Positions 17,953 to 25,902 of a stretch of 64,000 nucleotides of DNA are shown in pieces (position 1 is the stretch's first letter; every line of letters starts with the position of its first letter). The notes beneath the pieces are model-generated. The model saw only the letters and a list, made by a program, of their open reading frames with translations. It was not told the DNA's origin and made no database searches. The position numbers and the translations under genes are program-made. The stretch comes from an uncultured Holophagaceae bacterium (lineage in GTDB: Bacteria > Acidobacteriota > Holophagae > Holophagales > Holophagaceae), in assembly GCA_903884655.1 (NCBI GenBank), contig CAISFO010000035.1, positions 18,403-82,402 of the forward strand, read 5' to 3'.

Positions 17953-18881
17953 AGCGCACCCTCACCGTCCTCACCCTGGTCGCCACCCTGGCGGCCCTGG
18001 GCCTGGGCTGCCGCAAACCAAAGAAGGATGTCGACAAGGGCATCTCCGCCGCCGAACTGATGACGACGGCAGACAAGCAGATGAAGCAGGGCAAGTTCAA
18101 TGAAGCCCGCCTGACCCTTCGTCATCTGGAACAGTACCTGCCCGGATCGGCCGAATTCCCCAAGGCCAAGCTGATGCTGGGGGACAGCTTCTTCTTCCAG
18201 GGCAGCCCCAGTTATCCCGAGGCCGAAGTCGAGTACGGCAGCTTCCTGAACTACTTCCCCCGGCATGAAATGCGGGACTACGCGATGTACCACCGCGCCC
18301 TGTGTCATTTCTCCACGATCGAGACCGCCGAACGGGATCAGGCCGAGACCCGGAAAGCCCTCGATGGGTTCCAGCAGCTCCTGAAGGAGTCTCCCGGCAG
18401 CCCCTACGCCAGTGTGGCGAGGGCCAAGGTCCTCCAGTGCTGGCGGCGAATCGCGGAGCACGAGCTGATGGTGGGGGTGTACTACGTGAACAGCTACTTC
18501 TACCCGGGCGCCGAACGGCGGCTGAAGAACCTGCTGGAGACCTATCCTGACTATGTGGATCGGGAACGGGCCTACTACTATCTCGGCGAAGCCATGCGGC
18601 AAAGGTTCCCTTCCAGCGATGAAATCACCCAGTTCAACAAGGACTATGCCGCCAAGCTTCAAAGGCCTGACCTGAAAGACCTCAGCAAGGAGCAGCTCAG
18701 TCAATTCCAGAAGGATTTCCAGGCCTTCGGCAAGGAACAGGTCAAGGTGTATCGGGCCGAGGCCAAGAGCTACTACCGGAAGCTGGTGGAGAGCTATCCC
18801 GGCTCGGAGTGGTCCCGTCGGGCCGCTGATCGTCTCATCACCATGGGCACCGAGGGTGTCAAGGAAGAGCTGGACAGCTGA
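17949..18881 (+). CDS. bamD: outer membrane protein assembly factor BamD
   Basis: Lipoprotein of the BAM complex, which inserts beta-barrels into the outer membrane; 310 aa. The signal peptide ends with lipobox LGLGC (Cys about residue 21). The rest is a helical TPR array typical of BamD: LMTTADKQMKQGKFNEARLTLRHLEQYLPGS, LMLGDSFFFQG, EAEVEYGSFLNYFPRH, MRDYAMYHRALCHF, ERRLKNLLETYPDYVDRERAYYYLGEA. It is longer than E. coli BamD (~245 aa) through a C-terminal segment. Co-translated with the preceding hydrolase. Confidence 0.88.
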   Translation: MKRTLTVLTLVATLAALGLGCRKPKKDVDKGISAAELMTTADKQMKQGKFNEARLTLRHLEQYLPGSAEFPKAKLMLGDSFFFQGSPSYPEAEVEYGSFLNYFPRHEMRDYAMYHRALCHFSTIETAERDQAETRKALDGFQQLLKESPGSPYASVARAKVLQCWRRIAEHELMVGVYYVNSYFYPGAERRLKNLLETYPDYVDRERAYYYLGEAMRQRFPSSDEITQFNKDYAAKLQRPDLKDLSKEQLSQFQKDFQAFGKEQVKVYRAEAKSYYRKLVESYPGSEWSRRAADRLITMGTEGVKEELDS

Positions 18882-18887
18882 TACTGT

Positions 18888-18919
18888 CCGGGGGTCCCCC
18901 GCTGCGCGGACACCCCCGG
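18888..18919. repeat. GC-rich hairpin repeat, copy 1 (after bamD)
   Basis: CCGGGGGT (18888-18895) pairs with ACCCCCGG (18912-18919) across a loop containing GCTGCGCGGACA. The same motif, including 'GCTGCGCG-ACACCCCCGG', recurs at 51049-51136 and, in diverged form, at 51137-51286. It may work as a transcription terminator here, although it lacks a long U-tract. Confidence 0.7.
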
Positions 18920-18978
18920 GCCCCACTGCCGGGTTGGGGTGAACCCGCCCCGGCCTGTCCTTCAAATCGGGAGGCGTC

Positions 18979-19968
18979 ATGGAACTCAGCAGCCTCGGTC
19001 TAGGTACCTACCTGGGTCAGGAATCCGACGCCGCCGACACGGCGTACACGGAGGCCGCCAGGGCCTTCCACGCAGCCGGCGGGAACGTCTTCGACACCGC
19101 CGCCAACTACCGGGGAGGACGCTCGGAGCGGGCCCTCGGGGCGGCCTTCAAAGGTCTCCCCAGGGATGAAGTATTTGTCTCCACCAAGGCGGGCTACATC
19201 CCCATGCCCGAGGCCGACCCCGAGGAGAACCCCCGCGCCTGGTTCCACCGAGTATTCGAGACGCCCGGCATTCTTTCAGTGGATGATCTGGTGGACGGCT
19301 GCCATGCCATGACTCCCGCCTATCTGGCCCACCAGCTGGACATCAGCCTGGCCGCCCTGGGCCTCGACACCCTGGACCTGTTCCATCTGCACAACCCGGA
19401 AGCGCAGTTGGCCCACCTCGGGCCCGAGTCCTTCTATGCCGCCATCAGTGCGGCCTTCACGGCCTGCGAAGGGTTCGTGGCAGCCGGGAAGATCCGCGCC
19501 TATGGCGTGGCCACCTGGAACGGTTTCCGGACGCCTCCCGGGCAGGAAGGACACCTGAGCCTCGCCCGCCTCCTCGAAGTCGCCAGGTTGGCTGGGGGCC
19601 GGGAGCACCACTTCCGCTGGCTCCAGCTGCCCCTGAATCTGGCCATGCCCGAGGCCTACTTGGCCCCGACCCAGCTGCTCGACGGCGCGCCCATGACCTT
19701 GCTGGAGGCGGCCCAGGCCACGGGCATGTCGGTGCAGACCTCCGCGTCCATCATGCAGGCCCGCATCCTCCGCCAGCTTCCGGACGGCTTTGCCGAAGCG
19801 CTTGGTCTCAAGACGCCCGCCCAGGCGGCCCTGCAGTTCACCCGCTCCTGCCCCGGCGTCACCACGGCCCTCTGCGGCATGGGACAGGCCGAGCATGTGG
19901 CTGAGAATGTCGCGATCCTGGCCGTTCCCAAGCTGGGGCCTTCGGCCCTCGAAAGCCTCTTCGGATGA
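18979..19968 (+). CDS. aldo/keto reductase
   Basis: NADPH-dependent oxidoreductase of the AKR superfamily, 329 aa. The catalytic tetrad is visible: Asp and Tyr in FDTAANYRGGRSERALG, Lys in VFVSTKAGYI and His in LDLFHLHNPEAQL. The C-terminus has the cofactor-binding region (TGMSVQTSASIMQ, QFTRSCPGVTTALCGMG). GGAGGCGTC precedes the ATG. It overlaps the next gene by four bases. The physiological substrate is unknown. Confidence 0.88.
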   Translation: MELSSLGLGTYLGQESDAADTAYTEAARAFHAAGGNVFDTAANYRGGRSERALGAAFKGLPRDEVFVSTKAGYIPMPEADPEENPRAWFHRVFETPGILSVDDLVDGCHAMTPAYLAHQLDISLAALGLDTLDLFHLHNPEAQLAHLGPESFYAAISAAFTACEGFVAAGKIRAYGVATWNGFRTPPGQEGHLSLARLLEVARLAGGREHHFRWLQLPLNLAMPEAYLAPTQLLDGAPMTLLEAAQATGMSVQTSASIMQARILRQLPDGFAEALGLKTPAQAALQFTRSCPGVTTALCGMGQAEHVAENVAILAVPKLGPSALESLFG

Positions 19969-20555
19969 TCCTCCTCGCCATCACACCTGGGCTCGGCTTC
20001 GACCGCGAGTCCTGGCGGACGGTGCTTTGCTCCGGCGTGGACGGCTTCCTGATCCGGGAGAAGGAACTGTCGACGCGGGCCCTCCTGGACGCCGCCCGGT
20101 TCTGCCAGGACACCGCACCGGAGGTGGCCCTGTGGGTGACCGGCCGCCTGGATGTGGCTGTTGCCGCAGGTTGCGGCCTCCATGCCCCGGAAGCCCACCC
20201 CGAGGTGGCGCCCGGGTTGGTGCCCCTGTCCCGGCCCCTGCATCACGAGGATCAGTGGCAGGATCGGAGCCCTGTGGACCAGCTGCTGGTGTCACCGGTA
20301 TTCTTCAGCCCAGGCAAGGGCGAACCCTGGGGGGCGGAGCGCCTGCATCGCTTCCTCCAGAGCCTGCCAGAGCGGGGGCCCCGGGTGCTGGCGCTGGGTG
20401 GAGTCGATCCAGCGAAGACCCACCTACTCTTGCACCCGCGTCTGGCCGGCATCGCAGCCATCCGTCCCTTCTGGAAGGGGGAGCCCAGGCTGGCGGTGGA
20501 CCAGTTCCGCGGAAGTACAGACCGGTCCTTGCCTCCGCCGGACCGGCGGGACTGA
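19965..20555 (+). CDS. TenI/ThiE-like protein
   Basis: A 196-aa protein that resembles thiamine phosphate synthase-fold (TIM-barrel) proteins: an ITPGL start, then DGFLIREKELSTRALLDAAR (the I-R-E-K block), a short stretch near LDVAVAAGCGLHAPE in place of the usual NDRVDVALALGADGVHLG, VSPVFFSPGKGEPWG and VLALGGVD. Several thiamine synthase substrate residues appear missing, so a TenI-like or other role is more likely than ThiE. It is translationally coupled to the aldo/keto reductase gene. Confidence 0.65.
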   Translation: MILLAITPGLGFDRESWRTVLCSGVDGFLIREKELSTRALLDAARFCQDTAPEVALWVTGRLDVAVAAGCGLHAPEAHPEVAPGLVPLSRPLHHEDQWQDRSPVDQLLVSPVFFSPGKGEPWGAERLHRFLQSLPERGPRVLALGGVDPAKTHLLLHPRLAGIAAIRPFWKGEPRLAVDQFRGSTDRSLPPPDRRD

Positions 20556-20569
20556 GCCTGCCTGAAGGG

Positions 20570-21394
20570 TCAGGGGCGAGCGATCGGTGGCTTCTCGGAA
20601 GGACGCAGCAGAGGGGTCGGCACCTTGGGGCGATTGAGCAGCACCGGGGCCCCAGCTGGCACCACGTTCACCGTGCAGTTGGCGGGGACCTCTCCCTGGC
20701 CTATCCTCACCTTGAGCGTGAAGACATAGGCCTGACCTACCTTCATGGCCTGCGTCTGGGCACTGGAGAGATTCAAGGCCGGCTCATTGGGAAGGCGGCT
20801 GGGAAGAGCCGGCGACACACTCCAGGCATAGGTCACCAGGGCCGGACTGAGTCCGCCGCCAGCCGGCTGCAGGTCCGCCTTCAGCACCAGGGGCTGCCCC
20901 GCCTTGAGGGTCCGGTTCGCGGGGTCGCACAGGATGTTCACTTTCAGCCACACAGGGGAGGCATCCCGAGAGACGGCGGACACCGCGTAGGTGGCGACCC
21001 CCACCTGGCTGCCCGCCTTGGCGGTCACCGTGAACAGATAGGACTGGCCTGGGGCGCACCCGAGGGTCTCCGGGCCCGTCACCACCAGGAATTCCCTGTC
21101 CAGTGCGCCTGCAAGGGACAAGGTCGGCGGAACGCTCCACAGGTAGGTCACGGGTCCCTCGAGGGGTGCTCCATCCGGATCCCGGACCTGGGTCATGAAT
21201 CGCAGGATCCCTCCGGGCAGGAAGGCCTTCCCGGGGCTGCCCATGATGGTGACCCTGAGGGGCCGCGTATCAATTCCAGCCGGCTGGGCACCCGTCTGGG
21301 GTGGCCCTGCCTGGAGGGCCTCTGTGGCGAGCCCGGGCGGACCACCCAGCCCCAGGGTGAAGACGAGCATCCAGCCCGTCAGCTGCTGGTTCAT
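20570..21394 (-). CDS. secreted protein with repeated Ig-like regions
   Basis: A 274-aa protein. I start it at 21394, where GGAGGC precedes the ATG; 15 upstream codons are open but look unlikely. Residues 1-22 form a signal peptide (WMLVFTLGLGGPPGLA). The rest is beta-strand rich with three repeats of the pattern 'T-Y-x-W-S-V-x-P', seen as VTYLWSVPPTLS, VTYAWSVSPALP and related YLFTVTAKAGS/YVFTLKVRIGQ. This suggests Ig-like or PKD-like domains. No enzyme motif is visible. Function unknown. Confidence 0.6.
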   Translation of the reverse strand: MNQQLTGWMLVFTLGLGGPPGLATEALQAGPPQTGAQPAGIDTRPLRVTIMGSPGKAFLPGGILRFMTQVRDPDGAPLEGPVTYLWSVPPTLSLAGALDREFLVVTGPETLGCAPGQSYLFTVTAKAGSQVGVATYAVSAVSRDASPVWLKVNILCDPANRTLKAGQPLVLKADLQPAGGGLSPALVTYAWSVSPALPSRLPNEPALNLSSAQTQAMKVGQAYVFTLKVRIGQGEVPANCTVNVVPAGAPVLLNRPKVPTPLLRPSEKPPIARP

Positions 21395-21525
21395 GGATCG
21401 CCTCCTGAAGAGCCTGATTCTGCTGTCGCATTCTGACATGGACCGCGGGGAGGAGGATGTTCAGCCGCTCCGGAGCCCGCCGAGGGGGCCGCTCCCTGAC
21501 CGGAGGGACCGGGTATGCTCTTCCC

Positions 21526-22950
21526 ATGTTCCGTGATCTCAGGGAGAAGGTGAGCGCGCCCCGCCGCACTTTGGCCTGGGTGCTCCTCGCCCTGCTGCTG
21601 GCGGTTGCGGCCTTCGTGCTGCCCCGCATGACGCCCCATCCCATGGCGCAGCGCGCGGCGGATGTCATCCTGTGGTCCGCCCTGGCCTATGGAGCTGTCC
21701 GGCTGATCTCCTTCCTGCTGCTGGACCCTCTGCTGAGTCAGCGGAAGACTGCCACTCCGGGCTTCGCCCGCGACCTGCTGATGGTGGCACTCTACCTCGT
21801 GGCGGCTGGCGGCATTCTGCGCCAGGTCCTGCAGGTGAGCCTGGGCCAGCTGCTCGGCACCGGCGCCATCGCCGCGGCAGTGGTGGGCCTCAGCCTCCAG
21901 GAGGTGCTGGGCAACCTCTTCGCGGGAATCTCTCTGCACCTGGATCCCGCGTTCATGGAAGGGGACTGGGTGGAGATCACGGGCAACCTGCGGGGCGGAC
22001 CTGGTCGCGAGACGCTGATCGGGCAGGTGGAGGCCATGACCTGGCGTACCGTGCAGCTGCGCACGGAAAACGGGGACATGGATATTCTCCCCAACCGCGT
22101 CCTGGCCCAGGCGGTGGTGACCAACCTCTACGTGCCGTCTGGGCTGCACCGGCGCACCGCCCGGGTCATTGTCGAGCCCCGACCGGACCTGCATGTGGGA
22201 ATTGAAAAGCTGACGAGGGCCCTGGCGGGCCTCGCCCACCTGCCTTCGCACCACCCGGAAGTGGTGGTGCAGGGCTCCGACCTGGGGGGTGCGGTGCTGG
22301 AAATGCGGTTCTGGGCCCTGGGCTTCCGACATGGTCGTCAGGCGACTTTTCAGGCCAACCGGCTGGCTGCCACAGTGCTTCCGCGGGAAGGTTTCCGACT
22401 CATGGGCCCCCATGGCCCCACACCGCTCGTGGCCTTTCCAGAGCCGGTTCCCGGAACCCTGCTCATGGGTGAGGTGGTCCGGGAATTGGGGCTTCCCGAA
22501 CACTGGTCCGAGGACCTCCGGCCTCACCTCCGGCGCAGGCTGGTGGCTCCCGGGGAAGGCGTGATCCGAGAAGGGGAAACGGGCGAATCCCTGTTCGCCG
22601 TGCACCGCGGGACCCTGCAGGTGGTGCGAGCAGAGGAGCGGCAAGCCCCGTATACGGGTCTCTTCTGGAAACCCTTGGCCGACCTTGGACCTGGCCAATG
22701 GTTCGGCGAGGCCAGCCTGCTGACCGGGGCGCCTCGGAATGCCACGGTGGTCGCCCTCACCGAGGCGGAAATCCTTGAGCTGCCCAAGGAGGCCTTCGAA
22801 GCCTCCCTCAAGCGGGAACCCGAACTGCTGGATCGGCTGGTGGACCTGATGGTCCTGCGAGAGAAGACCGCCGTCGACGTTCCCGGTCCCAAGGAAGGCC
22901 TCCGGGCCCACTGGGCCAGACAGGTTCGGACCTGGTTCAACATGAATTGA
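21526..22950 (+). CDS. MscS-family mechanosensitive channel with C-terminal cyclic nucleotide-binding domain
   Basis: Inner-membrane channel of about 474 aa. Transmembrane segments cover about residues 15-130, then the MscS pore/beta region appears: GTGAIAAAVVGLSLQEVLGNLFAGISLHLDPAFMEGDWVEI and TWRTVQLRTENGDMDILPNRVL. The last ~130 residues form a cyclic nucleotide-binding domain (LVAPGEGVIREGETGESLFAVHRGTLQVV, WFGEASLLTGAPRNATVVAL). MscS channels with this fusion are known to gate with ligands. The start is uncertain: ATG at 21457 directly follows AGGAGG with too little spacing. Confidence 0.87.
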   Translation: MFRDLREKVSAPRRTLAWVLLALLLAVAAFVLPRMTPHPMAQRAADVILWSALAYGAVRLISFLLLDPLLSQRKTATPGFARDLLMVALYLVAAGGILRQVLQVSLGQLLGTGAIAAAVVGLSLQEVLGNLFAGISLHLDPAFMEGDWVEITGNLRGGPGRETLIGQVEAMTWRTVQLRTENGDMDILPNRVLAQAVVTNLYVPSGLHRRTARVIVEPRPDLHVGIEKLTRALAGLAHLPSHHPEVVVQGSDLGGAVLEMRFWALGFRHGRQATFQANRLAATVLPREGFRLMGPHGPTPLVAFPEPVPGTLLMGEVVRELGLPEHWSEDLRPHLRRRLVAPGEGVIREGETGESLFAVHRGTLQVVRAEERQAPYTGLFWKPLADLGPGQWFGEASLLTGAPRNATVVALTEAEILELPKEAFEASLKREPELLDRLVDLMVLREKTAVDVPGPKEGLRAHWARQVRTWFNMN

Positions 22951-23014
22951 GCCGGGACCCCCTCCGGCCGATTCTCCTGTATAGAGCCCAGAGTATCCTG
23001 GGGGGGGAGGCGCC

Positions 23015-23275
23015 ATGGACTTGCCAGAGCATCTGCACCAGCTGGTGAGCGAACTGGGCGATTCCCTGGTGAAGGCCCTGTCCGAAGACGACCATTGCCG
23101 GGACTTGGCGTTCCAGATCCAGGCCAAGGGCTATGGCCTCATGCTGATCCTGGAAGCGGCCCCCATGAATGCGGAGCAGAGGACGCTATCGAATCTGGAG
23201 AATCCGGAGGCCTCCCTGCCCTTCTCGGAGGATGACCTGAGGCTGATGAAGTCCTTCAAGATTCGGATGGACTGA
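23015..23275 (+). CDS. small hypothetical protein upstream of rlmN
   Basis: An 86-aa acidic protein, mainly helical, with no transmembrane segment and no known motif. A GGGGAGGC sequence lies upstream of the ATG. Its stop lies three bases before the rlmN GTG start, so it is co-transcribed with and likely coupled to rlmN. I do not recognise it. Confidence 0.55.
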   Translation: MDLPEHLHQLVSELGDSLVKALSEDDHCRDLAFQIQAKGYGLMLILEAAPMNAEQRTLSNLENPEASLPFSEDDLRLMKSFKIRMD

Positions 23276-23277
23276 GG

Positions 23278-24378
23278 GTGAGTGCACCAGCATGGGACCT
23301 TCCGGCCCCTGAAGTCGGCCCGGCTCCACGGGCCAATGCGGCGGGACTCGGACGCCACGAGCTGGGCTCCCTCCTGGCGGGGCTTGGTGAACCCAGGTGG
23401 CGAGGGGGGCAGGTGTTCGCGGGCCTCATGCGCCAGCGGTGGATCCGATGGGACCAGTTCTCGACCCTCGCCAAGCCCTTGCGTGCGCGCCTGCAGGCCG
23501 AAGTAGACCTGTCCTGGCCGGCCATCATCCAATCCCAAGGTTCCTCTGACGGCTCCACCAAGCACATCTTCGAGATGGGGGACGGTCGACAGATTGAGGG
23601 CGTCCACATGCCCTACGACGACCGGGTCACCCTTTGTCTTTCCAGCCAGGTGGGCTGCGCCATGGGGTGCACCTTTTGCGCCACGGGCCAGATGGGCATC
23701 ATCCGCAATCTGAGCTCGGCCGAGATCGTGGGTCAGGTGGTGGCCATGCTGAACCATCACGCGCATCCCCTGGACCGGCCCGTCAATCTTGTATTCATGG
23801 GCATGGGCGAGCCCCTGCACAATTTCGACCACCTCATGGCGGCCTTTGAGGTCCTGACGGACGCAGAGGGCCTGGCCATCCCGCCCAGGCGCATCACCGT
23901 TTCGACCTCGGGGCTGGTGGCTGGCATCCAGCGGATGGGCAGCCTCGCTCGCCGACCCCGCCTGGCCCTCAGCCTGAACGGCACCACCGATGAACACCGC
24001 TCGCGCATCATGCCGGTGAACCGCGTCTGGGGTCTGGAAGCCCTGGCCGAGGCTCTGGGCCGCTTCCCGCTCCAATCCGGGGAACGCATCACCCTCGAAT
24101 ACGTAATGCTGAAGGGGGTCACCGACTCCCTGGAGGACGCGCGCCGGCTGGCGGCCTTCGCGCGCCGCTTCCCTTCGAAGGTGAACCTCATTCCCTTCAA
24201 TGCCCATGAAGGATCCGGCTATGAACCCCCGGAGGAATCCCGCATCGTGGCCTTCTGCCGATGCCTGTCGGAAGCCGGCCTGCCCGTCAGTGTGCGACGC
24301 AGCAGGGGACAGGATGTGGGGGGCGCCTGCGGGCAGCTGGTGAGAGAGGGTCAGTCACGGCATCCGAAAATCCCCTGA
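23278..24378 (+). CDS. rlmN: 23S rRNA (adenine-2503-C2)-methyltransferase
   Basis: Radical SAM enzyme that methylates C2 of A2503 in 23S rRNA and A37 in some tRNAs; 366 aa. The [4Fe-4S] motif Cx3Cx2C is in QVGCAMGCTFCATGQMG. NLVFMGMGEPLHNFDH, SLNGTTDEHRSRIMPVN and the C-terminal RRSRGQDVGGACGQL, with the second catalytic Cys, also match. The start is a GTG at 23278 immediately after the previous stop. Confidence 0.95.
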   Translation: MSAPAWDLPAPEVGPAPRANAAGLGRHELGSLLAGLGEPRWRGGQVFAGLMRQRWIRWDQFSTLAKPLRARLQAEVDLSWPAIIQSQGSSDGSTKHIFEMGDGRQIEGVHMPYDDRVTLCLSSQVGCAMGCTFCATGQMGIIRNLSSAEIVGQVVAMLNHHAHPLDRPVNLVFMGMGEPLHNFDHLMAAFEVLTDAEGLAIPPRRITVSTSGLVAGIQRMGSLARRPRLALSLNGTTDEHRSRIMPVNRVWGLEALAEALGRFPLQSGERITLEYVMLKGVTDSLEDARRLAAFARRFPSKVNLIPFNAHEGSGYEPPEESRIVAFCRCLSEAGLPVSVRRSRGQDVGGACGQLVREGQSRHPKIP

Positions 24379-24397
24379 CTTCGGTCATGCTGGACAC

Positions 24398-25000
24398 GTG
24401 AACCCCATCTCGAAACCCTTTTTTGTGGCCCTCCACGAGCTGCTGGACGCGGAAGGTGAAACCACACTTGGCGAGCTGCTGGATGCGGCCGGCGAGCAGA
24501 CCTACGGTCTCCTGGTGCTGCTGCTCTCCCTGCCCAACCTGGTGCCGGGCCTGAACATCGGCCTGGCACCGGTGGGCGGCGCCGGGCTCATTGCACTGGG
24601 GGCCCAACTCGCCTGGGGCCGTCCCCACCCGTGGGTTCCGCGTCGCATCCAGGCTCAGCCCATCCACAAGGGACGGATCAAGGATGCCCTGGCCAGGTTC
24701 GAGGCCCAGATCCGCCGATTCCGCTGGAGCGGTTCCATCCAGCGCCCGCTCAGCCACCGCTGGATGGGGGCCGCCATCAGCTGGACCGGCTTCCTGCTGG
24801 CGCTGCCGGTTCCCCTTCCCTTCGGCAACCAGCTGCCTGCGGCCATCCTCTGCCTCCTGGGCGCGGCCCTGCTGGAGGAGCGGCCCGCCTGGGCCTGGAT
24901 CGGTGCCGTGGCCATGGCCGGCAACACCCTCTACTTCGCCCTCAGCTTCGACCTGATCCTGCACGCCTCACTGAGGGCCTTCCATGTCCTGGTGAAGTGA
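24398..25000 (+). CDS. ExoD-family membrane protein
   Basis: A 200-aa protein with a GTG start. LGELLDAAGEQTYGLLVLLLSLPNLVPG is the typical ExoD N-terminal block, followed by two to three more hydrophobic segments (WMGAAISWTGFLLALPVPLPFGNQLPA, ILCLLGAALLEE, WIGAVAMAGNTLYFAL). ExoD was first linked to exopolysaccharide production in rhizobia, but its molecular role is unclear. It overlaps trmD (tgATG), so the two are coupled. Confidence 0.85.
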   Translation: MNPISKPFFVALHELLDAEGETTLGELLDAAGEQTYGLLVLLLSLPNLVPGLNIGLAPVGGAGLIALGAQLAWGRPHPWVPRRIQAQPIHKGRIKDALARFEAQIRRFRWSGSIQRPLSHRWMGAAISWTGFLLALPVPLPFGNQLPAAILCLLGAALLEERPAWAWIGAVAMAGNTLYFALSFDLILHASLRAFHVLVK

Positions 25001-25800
25001 TGCGCATCGACGCCCTCACCCTGTTCCCGGAATTCTTCGAGGCTGCCCGGTTAGGCATCACCGGCCGTGCCTTCCGGGAGCTGGGCCACGGCCTCCACAC
25101 GCACAGCTACCGGCCCTTCGCGGGCAACACCTTCGGCCACGTGGACGACAGCCCCTTCGGCGGCGGACCCGGCATGGTGCTGCGCCCGGAGGTGCTGCGG
25201 GATACGCTGGCTTCGGTGCCCCGGACCGGCGCGAACCACATCATCCACTTCAGCCCGGCGGCACCTCCCCTTACCCATGCCAAGGTGCTGGAATTGGCCA
25301 AGCTTGATCAGCTCATCCTGGTCTGTACCCGCTATGAGGGCCTGGATCAGCGGGCCGTGGAGCACTGCATCGACGAAGAGCTGAGCGTGGGCGAGGCCGT
25401 CCTCAGCGGTGGCGAGCTGCCGGCCCTCTTTCTCATCGATGCGGTCTGCCGCTGGCTGCCAGGAGTACTGGGCAACGAGGCCTCGGCGGAAGCGGACAGC
25501 TTCGCCACGGGCCTGTTGGACCACCCCCACTACACCCGGCCCGCCACCTTCGAGGGGCTGGACGTGCCGCTGGTTCTCCAGGGCGGCGACCACGGGGCCA
25601 TCCGCCTCTGGCGCCTCCGGGAAGCCATGGTGCGTACTCGGCGTCTGCGGCCCGATCTGTGGGCTGGCTTCCTGGCCGAGCGCCTAGCCGGCCTGGATCG
25701 TCCCGCCCAGTGGTGCGCCTGGCAGGTGGAACATCCGGAGGACTGGAACCGGCCCAAGCCGAAGGGCTGGAAAGGCGTAAATTCAAAATTGTTGAAATGA
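25000..25800 (+). CDS. trmD: tRNA (guanine-37-N1)-methyltransferase
   Basis: SPOUT methyltransferase that modifies G37 of tRNAs with a G36; 266 aa from the ATG at 25000. MRIDALTLFPEFF, DDSPFGGGPGMVLRPEVL, ILVCTRYEGLDQRAVEHCIDEELSVGE and VLSGGELPALFLIDAVCRWLPGVLG are the trefoil-knot motifs. The usual neighbours rpsP-rimM are not upstream here (exoD instead). rplS is 5.1 kb downstream, beyond a transporter operon. Confidence 0.96.
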   Translation: MRIDALTLFPEFFEAARLGITGRAFRELGHGLHTHSYRPFAGNTFGHVDDSPFGGGPGMVLRPEVLRDTLASVPRTGANHIIHFSPAAPPLTHAKVLELAKLDQLILVCTRYEGLDQRAVEHCIDEELSVGEAVLSGGELPALFLIDAVCRWLPGVLGNEASAEADSFATGLLDHPHYTRPATFEGLDVPLVLQGGDHGAIRLWRLREAMVRTRRLRPDLWAGFLAERLAGLDRPAQWCAWQVEHPEDWNRPKPKGWKGVNSKLLK

Positions 25801-25819
25801 TGTTATTTATAAAATTTTT

Positions 25820-25830
25820 GAACATTGTTA
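25820..25830. promoter_or_regulatory. operator-like palindrome, copy 1 (GAACATTGTTA)
   Basis: First of three copies of GAACAwTGTTM in an AT-rich stretch (25796-25900) that contrasts with the GC-rich surroundings. It lies 43 bp upstream of copy 2 and directly after trmD. A TetR-family regulator gene follows, so a binding site for that protein is likely. Confidence 0.6.
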
Positions 25831-25851
25831 AAAATATTTCACAACAGGGAC

Positions 25852-25879
25852 TTGACGAATTCGAACAATGTTCTAAATT
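25852..25879 (+). promoter_or_regulatory. predicted sigma-70 promoter of the tetR-efflux operon
   Basis: TTGACG (25852-25857) as -35 and TAAATT (25874-25879) as -10, spaced by 16 bp. Copy 2 of the palindrome lies in the spacer and copy 3 lies around the expected start site, which is the geometry of repression by steric blocking. The -10 match is only moderate. Confidence 0.55.
25863..25873. promoter_or_regulatory. operator-like palindrome, copy 2 (GAACAATGTTC)
   Basis: Perfect inverted repeat GAACA-A-TGTTC located between the predicted -35 and -10 elements. It is the best-conserved copy of the three and the likely core site for autoregulation by the TetR-type protein encoded next. Confidence 0.7.
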
Positions 25880-25881
25880 TT

Positions 25882-25892
25882 GAACATTGTTA
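25882..25892. promoter_or_regulatory. operator-like palindrome, copy 3 (GAACATTGTTA)
   Basis: Third copy, 19 bp after copy 2 (nearly two helical turns), ending just before the AGGAG at 25892-25896 that precedes the first possible tetR start. Confidence 0.65.
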
Positions 25893-25902
25893 GGAGTGTT
25901 GC

